DNA of 64,000 nucleotides, taken from positions 62,001-126,000 of the forward strand of contig NZ_RJVA01000011.1 in NCBI RefSeq assembly GCF_003751385.1, written 5' to 3'. A program made the position numbers and the translations under genes. The notes under the pieces are model-generated. The model had not been told where the DNA came from and ran no database searches. It saw only the letters and a list, made by a program, of their open reading frames with translations. The stretch comes from Desulfosoma caldarium (GTDB lineage: Bacteria > Desulfobacterota > Syntrophobacteria > Syntrophobacterales > DSM-9756). Below are positions 1 to 7,358 of this stretch, one piece after another (the first letter of the stretch is position 1; each line of letters starts with the position of its first letter).

Positions 1-140
1 TCGGAGGCGACGCGGACCATGACAAACTGACCAGGGCGTGCAGTGGGCACGATTTTCGGTGCATAAAGCACGAGCCGGTAAGTGCCTTCGGCTTCCTTGT
101 GACTTTCGAGAATTTTGGCTTTTTCCTGAACCCTTGGCAC
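1..140 (-). CDS. pyrK: PyrK-like dihydroorotate dehydrogenase electron transfer subunit, N-terminal part (runs off left edge)
   Basis: Only the first 46 or so codons lie in the window. The reading begins at a GTG (138-140) and gives MPRVQEKAKILESHKEAEGT, then a segment ending in the motif RPGQFVMVRVAS. That PGQFVMVR segment is the FAD-binding entry strand of ferredoxin-reductase-like proteins. A short N-terminal strand that ends in this motif fits PyrK, which passes electrons from NAD(H) to PyrD through FAD and a [2Fe-2S] cluster. The start lies 17 bases beyond the pgeF stop, so the two genes are probably cotranscribed. Another member of the FAD/NAD-binding family cannot be excluded from so short a fragment. 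Confidence 0.6.
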   Translation of the reverse strand, partial: MPRVQEKAKILESHKEAEGTYRLVLYAPKIVPTARPGQFVMVRVAS

Positions 141-156
141 GTGCGAGCTCTTTTCC

Positions 157-966
157 CTAAAGGGACGCCAGTCCAATGACCGCCGCCATGCGGCCTTTGG
201 TTTTTTCCCCGCGGTAACTGAAATAGATGTCTCGATGACACACCGTGCAGATCTGTGCCGTGTGAATGTTTTCCATGCGTACCCCGCACGCCGTAAGTTG
301 ATGCCGACTCATGGACCAAAAGTCGAAGTAAGTCGGACGAACCTGAAATCTCCAAAGATCTTGGGGAATCTCATGCCTAAAGTGGCGAAACTCCGCACAG
401 CAGGGTCCCAGAGACGGGCTGATGGTGGCCACAAGGTCTTTGGGGTGGGTTCCAAATCGGGTCTGCATGACGTGAACGGTTTGTGCCAGAATGTTTTGAA
501 CGCTTCCCCTCCAACCGCAATGCACATTGGCCACCACGCGGCGAACAGGATCTATAAGAAAAACCGCCTGGCAGTCGGCGATCTTGATCAAAAGGCCCAC
601 GCCCACACAATCGGTGACCATGGCGTCGGCCTGCGGGCCAACGACGAGGGAAAACCCTTTGGCCGTTTTTTGTGGCCACGCATTGAAGAACGCTTCGTCC
701 ACGACCACCACTTGGGTTCCATGCACCTGAGGCGTGGTGACCAGAAGATTCACATCGAGCCACGAGGCGATCCTTTTGAGGTTTTCCGCCACGGCGTCCG
801 GGCTGTCACCGTTGCCAAAGGCCTCGTTGAGCGTTGCATAAGGGGGATGGCTCACGCCGCCATGCCGAGTAAAGACTCCATGGGCAAGTCCGGGGATTGC
901 CTGAAGTTGAGGCCACACGAAAGGGTTTAATGGGCTTTTGGGTTGCGTCATTGGCCAAATGTGCAT
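157..966 (-). CDS. pgeF: PgeF/YfiH family polyphenol oxidase-like protein (purine nucleoside phosphorylase/cell-wall editing family)
   Basis: About 269 residues. Family signatures are visible: FTRHGGVS near the N-terminus, CADCQAVFLIDPVRR followed by NVHCGWRG (the metal-binding core, usually HAGWRG), and SLGPCCAEF near the C-terminus. The family (formerly DUF152 or laccase domain) includes enzymes that phosphorolyse purine nucleosides and PgeF, which removes L-Ser-containing errors from peptidoglycan precursors. The open frame extends upstream to 1125, but that extension is Cys/Arg-rich and unlike the family. The ATG at 966 (weak GAGG at 985-982) or the ATG at 951 gives the normal length of about 265. 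The downstream gene is pyrK-like. The exact start is uncertain. Confidence 0.85.
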   Translation of the reverse strand: MHIWPMTQPKSPLNPFVWPQLQAIPGLAHGVFTRHGGVSHPPYATLNEAFGNGDSPDAVAENLKRIASWLDVNLLVTTPQVHGTQVVVVDEAFFNAWPQKTAKGFSLVVGPQADAMVTDCVGVGLLIKIADCQAVFLIDPVRRVVANVHCGWRGSVQNILAQTVHVMQTRFGTHPKDLVATISPSLGPCCAEFRHFRHEIPQDLWRFQVRPTYFDFWSMSRHQLTACGVRMENIHTAQICTVCHRDIYFSYRGEKTKGRMAAVIGLASL

Positions 967-1420
967 GGGTCGGGGAACGTACCTCAAGCCTTCTTCGTCA
1001 GGCCCATCCGTATAGCACATATGAGGCGAACTCAAGAAAAAAACCATGCGTTGGATCAGGGCGCCCGCAGGAGCTCGTCCGAGCACGGCCGATGAGCCAT
1101 AACAAAGCTGTGTCGCCAGCACCATAGGGTTTATGCTGGTGTAGGCGAGAAGGAGGGAATCGACATTTTGAAGCCGCTACGGACTCCCGCGTGCGCGGGC
1201 GTGACAAAATGACATGGCCATGCCGGAGGCCGCAGTGCTTCTGTGTCGAACAGACTGACGAGGCCTCTGGAGTCACCTGGCATGCAAGAGTTTGGATCGA
1301 GAACAGGGCGGACCTATTGGTTTGGTTTTCTAGACATCCGCATCGAGGCGTCTTAATAAAGAGGTGATTTCAATTCGAGCCGTTTGAATTTTTTGTGGAC
1401 ACAAAGGAGCCTGAAGAATC
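967..1420. other. Intergenic region with a short GC palindrome and a possible slyD promoter
   Basis: No convincing gene is seen in this stretch. The open frames here are shadows or upstream extensions of pgeF. It holds a CCCGCG-TG-CGCGGG palindrome (1186-1199) and a possible promoter for the FKBP gene: TAGACA 1331-1336, 17-base spacer, TAATAA 1354-1359 (a weak -10). Confidence 0.4.
1186..1199. repeat. Short GC-rich palindrome, REP-like
   Basis: A perfect 6-bp inverted repeat with a TG loop, CCCGCGTGCGCGGG, inside the phrase GACTCCCGC...GCGGGCGTGAC. That phrase resembles dispersed intergenic palindromes of many proteobacteria. Only one copy was noticed in this window, so its status as a repeat is a guess. 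Confidence 0.25.
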
Positions 1421-1951
1421 ATGAACGACATCCCACAAGTTAAACCGTGCATGAAAGTGACCATTGCCTTTCGCTTGAAAACCACGGCGCCGGACGGAAC
1501 CGTGACCGAAGCACCGCCAGGAACCTGCACCTTTGTTTACGGCGTCGATGTGCAATACCCTTCCGTGGAAGCGGCCCTCATGAACAAAAGAGTTGGCGAT
1601 CGCCTTTCAGTTTATGTGCCTCCTGAAGAAATCTTTGGGCCGTACGATGAAGAATTGGTCCGAGAATTGCCCCGCAGCGACTACAAACCTGAGCGGCTCA
1701 AACCGGGGAAGGTGTATCGAGAGATGCGCAACCGCTGTCTCGTGGAATTCCTTGTGCGGGAACTTCGAGACGATGTGGTCGTGGCCGACTTCAATCGTCC
1801 TGGGGCGGGCACATATGCCGAGTTTGATATTGAGATTAAAGACATTTGTGAAGCATCCAAGGCCGAATTGCGTCCGTCATGTGCGGGCGGAGGGCATCTG
1901 CAGTTTTCCCCAACAAACCCGAGCATGAGTCAACATCCTGAGAGGCAGTGA
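1421..1951 (+). CDS. slyD: FKBP-type peptidyl-prolyl cis-trans isomerase, SlyD-like
   Basis: 176 residues. The layout is that of SlyD: an N-terminal FKBP strand (KVTIAFRLKT, about residues 12-21), then VGDRLSVYVPPEEIFGPYDE (about 58-77), an insert-in-flap domain in the middle (residues 80-130) and a closing strand YAEFDIEIKDI. SlyD catalyses prolyl isomerisation and acts as a chaperone, in some bacteria also handling Ni for hydrogenases. Here the tail is short (SCAGGGH) and lacks the His/Cys-rich metal tail of E. coli SlyD, so a metallochaperone role is doubtful. The SD AAGGAG lies at 1404-1409. It appears monocistronic. Confidence 0.85.
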   Translation: MNDIPQVKPCMKVTIAFRLKTTAPDGTVTEAPPGTCTFVYGVDVQYPSVEAALMNKRVGDRLSVYVPPEEIFGPYDEELVRELPRSDYKPERLKPGKVYREMRNRCLVEFLVRELRDDVVVADFNRPGAGTYAEFDIEIKDICEASKAELRPSCAGGGHLQFSPTNPSMSQHPERQ

Positions 1952-1992
1952 AGAAACACTGGTTTTTCGCAACCTCGGTCAAGAGTTTCGGC

Positions 1993-2020
1993 TTGACAGG
2001 GAACCGTGCCGCCATGTAAA
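1993..2020 (+). promoter_or_regulatory. Putative sigma-70 promoter of the liv operon
   Basis: TTGACA at 1993-1998, a 16-base spacer and TGTAAA at 2015-2020. It lies downstream of the slyD stop and about 110 bases upstream of the hairpin array. Transcription would start near 2027 and give a leader of about 255 nt before livK. The hexamers are seen in the sequence; activity is inferred. Confidence 0.45.
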
Positions 2021-2133
2021 CGAGCGAGGGAGGGCATTGAAAGGCGAGATGGAGGTCTTGTGAAGCAAAGGGTGCCAATGATTTTTCAGGCTTTTCGGCC
2101 ATACGTTTATGACAACGGCTACGGCTACCCCAG

Positions 2134-2252
2134 GCGGTCTGCCTGTCGGTGCCGGTGACGTGGCGTCAAATGGGCCGTGGGCAGACCGCTATTCAGGGTT
2201 TGCCCACGGCTTTATTGTCAGGGCCGTGGGATGTTCCCACGGCCCTTTTTTT
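2134..2252 (+). promoter_or_regulatory. Attenuator-like leader with five mutually exclusive pairing segments ahead of livK
   Basis: Five segments can pair in alternating ways. A is GCGGTCTGCC (2134-2143). B spans 2172-2189 and contains GCCGTGGGCA and GGCAGACCGC. C is TGCCCACGGC (2201-2210). D is GGGCCGTGGGA (2221-2231). E is TCCCACGGCCC (2235-2245), followed by T7 (2246-2252). A:B is a perfect 10-bp match, B:C 10 bp, C:D 8 bp and D:E 11 bp. D:E plus the T-run is a textbook intrinsic terminator. A:B would free C to pair with D and break the terminator; B:C would let it form. Only 29 bases separate the T-run from the livK ATG, too few for a separate promoter. The terminator therefore sits inside the liv transcript leader. 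The controlling ligand or ribosome event is unknown. Confidence 0.7.
2221..2252 (+). terminator. Intrinsic terminator (D:E hairpin) of the liv leader
   Basis: Stem GGGCCGTGGGA / TCCCACGGCCC, 11 perfect pairs with a TGT loop, followed directly by seven T. It precedes livK by 29 bases and is best read as the conditional terminator of the attenuator. Confidence 0.8.
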
Positions 2253-2281
2253 GTCACTCTGGGCACAGGGAGGATCAAGGG

Positions 2282-3463
2282 ATGAAGGCAAAGCGACGTT
2301 GGGTGTGGGGTGTCTTGGCCGTGATGGTGATGTGGGGGTGGAGCGCCGGCATGTGCCAGCCAAAGGCGGTCCTGGCGGCAAAGGAGCCGTACAAGGTCGG
2401 GGCCGTCTTTGCCATTACGGGAACGGCGTCCTTTCTTGGGGAGCCGGAAAAGAAGACGGCGGAAATGATACGGGATGAAATCAACAGCCAAGGCGGCATC
2501 AACGGCCATCCTTTGGAACTTATCATTTACGACGACGAAAGCGATGCCACCAAAAGCATTCTGGCCGTCAAGAGGCTTATCAAAACGGATCAAGTGCCGG
2601 TGATCATCGGGCCGACGCAAAGTGATGCCAGTCTGGCCGTGGCCCCCATTGCGGAGGCGGCTCGAGTGCCCCTCATTTCCTGCGCAGCCAGTTACAAGAT
2701 TGTGGAGCCGGTGGCAGAGCGCCATTGGGTATTTAAGGTTGCCGGGTCCGACAAACACGTGGTGGGTAAGATGTACGATTACATGAAAGCGAAGGGGATC
2801 AGCAAAATCGGCATCATGACCGCCTCCACGGGGTTTGGTGCCAGCGGTCGCGAGGAGCTCTTGCGTCTTGCCCCCGAATATGGCATCACGGTGCTCGCCG
2901 ACGAACGGTACGGCCCCAAGGATACAGACTTGACGGCGCAATTGACCAAAATGCGTGAAGCCAAGGTGGAAGCCATTGTCAACTGGTCTGTCGGGCCCAC
3001 TCAAGTGTTGGCCGTCACGGGATGGCGAGACTTGAAAATGGAAAACATTCCCCTGTTTCAAAGCCATGGATTTGGAAGCCGCAAGAACCTGGAACTGGCC
3101 GGCGCTGCGGCGGAAGGCGTATTGCTGCCGCTGGCCCGGGTCAATGTGGGCCCCCTTCTCCCGGACTCTCATCCGCAAAAGAAGGTCATCATGGCTTACA
3201 CCGAGGCCTATGAAAAGAAATACAAGGAACCGGTCTCTTCCTTTGGTGGCCACGCGTGGGATGCTCTGCACCTGGCCGTCGCGGCTTTAAAGGCCGTGGG
3301 GCCAGATTCGGCAAAGATTCGAGATTTTCTGGAAAACACCAAAGGGTTTGTGGGCCAGCACGGTATTTTTAACTTTTCACCGCAGGACCATAACGGACTG
3401 AGTAAGGACGACTTGGAGATGGTTGTGGTGAAAAACGGCGATTGGGCCCTGGCTCCCTGGTAA
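2282..3463 (+). CDS. livK: Branched-chain amino acid ABC transporter, periplasmic substrate-binding protein (LivK type)
   Basis: 393 residues. It begins at ATG 2282 (GGGAGG about 8 bases upstream) with a signal peptide: KAKRR, a hydrophobic stretch WVWGVLAVMVMWGW, and an Ala-rich cleavage region AVLAAKE near residue 33. The mature part follows the type I periplasmic-binding fold: VGAVFAITGTASFLGEP, IIYDDESD, VPVIIGPTQSDASLAV, ISCAAS and, near the C-terminus, GGHAWDALHLAVAAL. It captures Leu/Ile/Val or related hydrophobic or aromatic ligands for LivHMGF. The frame is open upstream to 2177, but that part would read through the terminator hairpin. A strong hairpin after the gene (3485-3529) may give higher livK than livH expression. 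Confidence 0.92.
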   Translation: MKAKRRWVWGVLAVMVMWGWSAGMCQPKAVLAAKEPYKVGAVFAITGTASFLGEPEKKTAEMIRDEINSQGGINGHPLELIIYDDESDATKSILAVKRLIKTDQVPVIIGPTQSDASLAVAPIAEAARVPLISCAASYKIVEPVAERHWVFKVAGSDKHVVGKMYDYMKAKGISKIGIMTASTGFGASGREELLRLAPEYGITVLADERYGPKDTDLTAQLTKMREAKVEAIVNWSVGPTQVLAVTGWRDLKMENIPLFQSHGFGSRKNLELAGAAAEGVLLPLARVNVGPLLPDSHPQKKVIMAYTEAYEKKYKEPVSSFGGHAWDALHLAVAALKAVGPDSAKIRDFLENTKGFVGQHGIFNFSPQDHNGLSKDDLEMVVVKNGDWALAPW

Positions 3464-3484
3464 GAGCATCCAATGGGGTTTAAA

Positions 3485-3529
3485 GCCGGCGTGCCGACCC
3501 GTGCGGTCAAAGGGCACGCCGGCTTTTTT
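3485..3529 (+). terminator. Intercistronic hairpin with T-run between livK and livH
   Basis: GCCGGCGTGCC (3485-3495) pairs perfectly with GGCACGCCGGC (3513-3523), followed by TTTTTT. It lies between the binding-protein gene and the permease gene. Hairpins here commonly cause partial termination or mRNA stabilisation, so that the binding protein is in excess. Confidence 0.75.
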
Positions 3530-3561
3530 GAAGGAATACGGTATCAAGGACACGTGACGTC

Positions 3562-4464
3562 ATGGGGGGGGAATTTTTCGGAGCTGCGTGGCTTCAATAC
3601 GCGCTGAGTGGTGTGACCATCGGGGCCATCTATGCTCTGGTGGCTATCGGGTACAACATCATTTACAACGTGACGGAAATCATCAACTTTGCCCAAGGTG
3701 AATTCGTCATGCTCGGCGGTTTGTTTGGGGTTTTCTATTACCAGACCTGCGGCTTGCCCTTGGTGCTGGCGGTGCTGAGTGCCGTGGTGACGGTGGGCGT
3801 TGTGGGGCTTCTTTTGGAACGATATGTCATCCGTCGAGCGCGCCATGCCACGGTTCTTTCCATGATTATTGTCACCATCGCTTTTTCCATTCTTCTGAAA
3901 GGTGGAGCCATGCTTGCCTGGGGCAAAGATCCGTACCGGCTTCCGGCGTTCAGCCGAGGGGGGGTCTTTCTCTGGCAGGGCGTGGCCGTTCAACCGCAGG
4001 CCCTTTGGGTGCTGGGCATCAGTGCGGTGGTGGTGGCGGCGCTGACGTTGTTTTTTCGCAAATCCTTTTACGGAAAAGCTATGCTGGCCTGCGCCGACAA
4101 CCCCAGTGCGGCAAGACTGGTGGGCATTCCCGTGCGCACCATGGTGCTACTGTCTTTCGCATTGAGTGCCACCGTGGGGGCGGTGGCGGGCGCGGTCATC
4201 TGCCCCATCACCTTGATGGAATACGATCGCGGCGCCCTGCTTGGGCTCAAGGGGTTTGGCGCCGCCGTTCTTGGAGGGCTGGGGCAGTTCTCCGGGGCTT
4301 TGGTGGCGGGCATTGTTCTGGGACTGTCCGAATCGTTTTGTGCCGGCTATCTCTCTTCCGGGTATAAAGATGCGGTGGCGCTTGTTCTGCTACTATCGGC
4401 CTTGTTCTTTAAACCTGAAGGCCTGTTTGGAAGCAAAGAAGCTGCCGGGTTGAAGAGGTTCTGA
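3562..4464 (+). CDS. livH: Branched-chain amino acid ABC transporter permease LivH
   Basis: 300 residues and strongly hydrophobic, with about eight membrane segments. The opening YALSGVTIGAIYALVAIGYN followed by IINFAQGEFVMLGG is the LivH signature. The cytoplasmic loop ADNPSAARLVGIPVRTMVLL and GLKGFGAAVLGGLGQFSGAL (the EAA-like contact for the ATPases) are also present. It forms the inner-membrane channel with LivM. The start ATG 3562 has a weak SD (AAGGA 12 bases upstream). The gene is followed after 5 bases by livM. Confidence 0.93.
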   Translation: MGGEFFGAAWLQYALSGVTIGAIYALVAIGYNIIYNVTEIINFAQGEFVMLGGLFGVFYYQTCGLPLVLAVLSAVVTVGVVGLLLERYVIRRARHATVLSMIIVTIAFSILLKGGAMLAWGKDPYRLPAFSRGGVFLWQGVAVQPQALWVLGISAVVVAALTLFFRKSFYGKAMLACADNPSAARLVGIPVRTMVLLSFALSATVGAVAGAVICPITLMEYDRGALLGLKGFGAAVLGGLGQFSGALVAGIVLGLSESFCAGYLSSGYKDAVALVLLLSALFFKPEGLFGSKEAAGLKRF

Positions 4465-4469
4465 GCGCC

Positions 4470-5453
4470 ATGATTTCTCGGGAAAGGGCCGCCTTTTTGG
4501 CTTTAACGGTTTTCCTCGCCGCGTTTCCATGGCTCGCCGGCGTGTCCCGGTCCTTTTCCCATTACACCGACGTCATGATTTTTGCCGGTATTTTCTGCGT
4601 GGTGACCATTGGCTTGAGTCTTCTCATGGGCTTTGCCGGCCAAATCTCATTGGCCCAAGCTGCCTTTTTTGGCATAGGGGCCTACGGCTCCGGAATCCTC
4701 ACCGTGCACTTTCATTGGAACCCTTGGGGGGCGTTGCTGGTCGGAGCTTTGGCCGCCGCCGCCGTGGCGTGGCTTGTGGGAAAGCCGGCACTGCGCCTCA
4801 AAGGGCACTACCTGGCCATGGCCACGTTGGGTTTTGGGGTCATTGTTCATATCATCATCAACGAAGAGGTGGACTGGACGGGAGGGCCCTCGGGGTTTGG
4901 CGGCATTCCGAGTCTGACCATCGCGGGCCGAAAATTGACGGGAGATGTGGCCTGGTTTTATCTGGTCTGGGGCTTGGCCCTTCTCGTTTTTTTATTTTCT
5001 CGCCACGTACTGCATTCGCGCATTGGGAGAGCTTTGCGGGCCATTCACGATGATGAAAAAGCCGCGGAAGCCATGGGCGTTCCCGTCTCGACGCTGAAAG
5101 TGCAAGTGTTCATCTACAGTGCCGTTTTGGCCTCCATGGCGGGAAGCCTCTATGCCCACTATGTGTCCTTTCTTTCTCCGGGATCCTTCGATTTGATGTG
5201 GTCCATTCGATTTGTTCTCATGGTGGTGGTCGGCGGCATGCAAAGCCTTTGGGGAGCCCTGGTCGGCACGGTGTTCCTGACATTCGTGGGCAACGAATGG
5301 CTTCAAGTTTTTGCCGACTTTGAAATCTTGGTCTATGGCGGCCTTCTCTTGCTCATCGCCCTGTTTGTGCCTCAAGGCTTGGTGGTTTGGCTGCAAGGGA
5401 TTGTGGACCGTAGACACAACATTCGTGAAACCCCTTCCGACGGGGGCTCATGA
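4470..5453 (+). CDS. livM: Branched-chain amino acid ABC transporter permease LivM
   Basis: 327 residues, multi-pass. Family motifs are GLSLLMGFAGQISLAQAAFF, GIGAYGSGIL, LRLKGHYLAMATLGFG and the cytoplasmic coupling region RALRAIHDDEKAAEAMGVP, then VVVGGMQSLWGALVGT. It is the second half of the Liv permease heterodimer. The C-terminus IRETPSDGGS is short and hydrophilic. It ends 3 bases before livG, in a compact operon. Confidence 0.93.
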   Translation: MISRERAAFLALTVFLAAFPWLAGVSRSFSHYTDVMIFAGIFCVVTIGLSLLMGFAGQISLAQAAFFGIGAYGSGILTVHFHWNPWGALLVGALAAAAVAWLVGKPALRLKGHYLAMATLGFGVIVHIIINEEVDWTGGPSGFGGIPSLTIAGRKLTGDVAWFYLVWGLALLVFLFSRHVLHSRIGRALRAIHDDEKAAEAMGVPVSTLKVQVFIYSAVLASMAGSLYAHYVSFLSPGSFDLMWSIRFVLMVVVGGMQSLWGALVGTVFLTFVGNEWLQVFADFEILVYGGLLLLIALFVPQGLVVWLQGIVDRRHNIRETPSDGGS

Positions 5454-5456
5454 CCC

Positions 5457-6272
5457 ATGAGCGAAAAGGCCTTTTTTTCATCCTCGGCACCCATTCTGGA
5501 ACTCCATGACGTGCACATGCACTTCGGCGGTGTGGTGGCCCTGAAAGGGGTGAAGGCTCACATTTCCCGAGGCATCATTCAATCCATTATCGGGCCCAAC
5601 GGAGCGGGAAAGACCACGCTGCTCAATTGTATCAGTGGCCTTTTGAAGCCGACTTCAGGCGCCGTGATCTTTCGAGGAGAATCCATTCAAGGGAAACCGC
5701 CGCATGAGATTGCCCGGCGAGGTTTGTCGCGCACCTTTCAGCACGTGGCTTTGTTTCCGCACATGAGCGTCTGGGAAAACGTCATGGTGGGACGCCATGC
5801 GCGAACTCGCGCGGGGTTTTGGGCGGCAGGGTTTCGGTTGGCTTTCATGCGCAGGGAAGAAGCCAGAATTCGAGAGGATGCCGAAGCCTGGCTGGCCTTT
5901 GCAGGGCTTCAGGACGCACGGGACCTTCCGGCGGGGGCGTTGCCTTTGGGCAAGCAAAAAATTTTGGAAATCGCGCGAGCCTTGGCCACAGACCCCCTGA
6001 TGATTCTTCTGGATGAACCTGCCGGCGGCCTGAATACGCGGGAAACGGAAGAGTTGGGGGAACTGCTTCGAAGGATTCAGCACAAAGGGGTGACGGTGGT
6101 GCTTGTGGAACACGACATGAACTTGGTTATGGATATTTCCGACCGGATTCTCGTGCTCCATTTCGGACAGGTGCTGGCCTCAGGTACCCCAGAAGAAATC
6201 AAGGACAATCCAAGCGTCATTCAGGCCTATCTAGGAGAAGATTGGGGAAACGGAGCCGGCGAGCTTGGGTAG
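5457..6272 (+). CDS. livG: Branched-chain amino acid ABC transporter ATP-binding protein LivG
   Basis: 271 residues. Walker A is GPNGAGKTT, the Q-loop region holds GLSRTFQHVALFPHM, the signature is the variant LPLGKQKILEIARAL (Gly-Lys-Gln instead of LSGGQ-type, common in LivG) and Walker B is LMILLDEPAGGLN, followed by the switch His in VLVEHDMNLVM. The C-terminal ASGTPEEIKDNPSVIQAYLG is typical of LivG. It powers import together with LivF at the cytoplasmic face of LivHM. Confidence 0.93.
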   Translation: MSEKAFFSSSAPILELHDVHMHFGGVVALKGVKAHISRGIIQSIIGPNGAGKTTLLNCISGLLKPTSGAVIFRGESIQGKPPHEIARRGLSRTFQHVALFPHMSVWENVMVGRHARTRAGFWAAGFRLAFMRREEARIREDAEAWLAFAGLQDARDLPAGALPLGKQKILEIARALATDPLMILLDEPAGGLNTRETEELGELLRRIQHKGVTVVLVEHDMNLVMDISDRILVLHFGQVLASGTPEEIKDNPSVIQAYLGEDWGNGAGELG

Positions 6273-6395
6273 CGATTCTTGGCGGCGCATCATGATCTGT
6301 GAGCCTGGGCTTTGTGAGGGCATACTGCTCGTTGGCATAAGGATGTTAGAGGATTCACTGCGGTCACGAGCCGTTTTTGAAAGGGAAAAGCTGCA

Positions 6396-7127
6396 GTGCT
6401 GACGGTCAAGAGCCTTCACGCTTACTACGGAAACATTCACGCCCTCAAGGGGGTGTCCCTCCACGTACGCCCCGGAGAAATCGTGGCCATCATCGGAGCC
6501 AACGGAGCGGGAAAGACCACGTTGGTTCATTGTATCTGCGGGCTTTTGAAACCGGCCAAGGGTGCCGTGCTTTTTGAAGACGCGGACTTGACGCGGCTTC
6601 CGTCAGAAGCCATCGTGCGAAAAGGAATTTCGCTGGTGCCCGAAGGGCGCCAAATTTTCGCCACCTTGAGCGTGGAAGCCAACCTGGAGATGGGCGCTTT
6701 CGTGCATCGCAAAGATGGCCATGGGATCCGCCGTGATATGGATCGACTGCTGGACCGATTCCCCGTGCTTCGCCAGAGGCGGCACCAGCTGGCCGGGACG
6801 CTGAGCGGCGGAGAACAACAGATGCTGGCTATTTGTCGAGCTCTCATGGCACGGCCTCGGTATCTTCTTCTGGATGAGCCGTCCATGGGTCTGGCTCCCT
6901 TGATCGTCCGGGAGATCTTCGACATCATTGTGAAACTGCGAGCCGAAGGGCGCACCATTTTGCTCATCGAACAAAATGCACGTGCGGCCTTGCAGATTGC
7001 GGATCGAGGCTATGTTCTGGAGACCGGAAAAATCGTTCTCCAAGGAGACGGCCGAGACCTTTTGGCCCATCGCGAAGTCCAAAGGGCCTACTTGGGTAAA
7101 GGGGCTAAAGATATTTGGGAAGCCTAG
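6396..7127 (+). CDS. livF: Branched-chain amino acid ABC transporter ATP-binding protein LivF
   Basis: 243 residues from GTG 6396 (AAAGGGAAAA just upstream). LHAYYGNIHALKGVSLHV is the LivF opening. Walker A is GANGAGKTT, the signature is LSGGEQQMLAICRALM, Walker B is YLLLDEPSMGLAPL and the switch His position reads LLIEQNARAAL, with Gln as usual in LivF. The end QRAYLGKGAKDIWEA is typical. A gap of 123 bases to livG holds no recognised gene. It partners LivG. Confidence 0.92.
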   Translation: MLTVKSLHAYYGNIHALKGVSLHVRPGEIVAIIGANGAGKTTLVHCICGLLKPAKGAVLFEDADLTRLPSEAIVRKGISLVPEGRQIFATLSVEANLEMGAFVHRKDGHGIRRDMDRLLDRFPVLRQRRHQLAGTLSGGEQQMLAICRALMARPRYLLLDEPSMGLAPLIVREIFDIIVKLRAEGRTILLIEQNARAALQIADRGYVLETGKIVLQGDGRDLLAHREVQRAYLGKGAKDIWEA

Positions 7128-7358
7128 AAAGACGGCCCTCTAAAAGGCAGCCTGGGGCGGTGGCATGCATCGCCCGCGTGCCCGCCCTTGGCTTCAAGGG
7201 ACCCTCTGTTATGCCGACCGATAAGGGCTGCGCCGATCGTGTGAAGCGTCGAGAAGCCTTCCCTTTGCGTTGCGCCCATGAGGGCGCTTGAAGTGTTCCG
7301 GCTATAGTGGGGACTTTCAGGGCAAAAAGGCCGAAACGGGTTTGTCGAGGGAACAGTG

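Noticed and set aside
967-1125. Extended pgeF start at 1125
   Set aside because: The extra 53 residues are Cys/Arg-rich, unlike the family, and no SD supports that start.
1993-2252. Known riboswitch or T-box in the liv leader
   Set aside because: No T-box sequence, specifier stem or consensus core of a known riboswitch could be matched; only the pairing alternation is supported.
2177-2281. N-terminal extension of livK from ATG 2177
   Set aside because: It would encode residues from the terminator hairpin, lacks an SD and would precede a clear signal peptide start at 2282.
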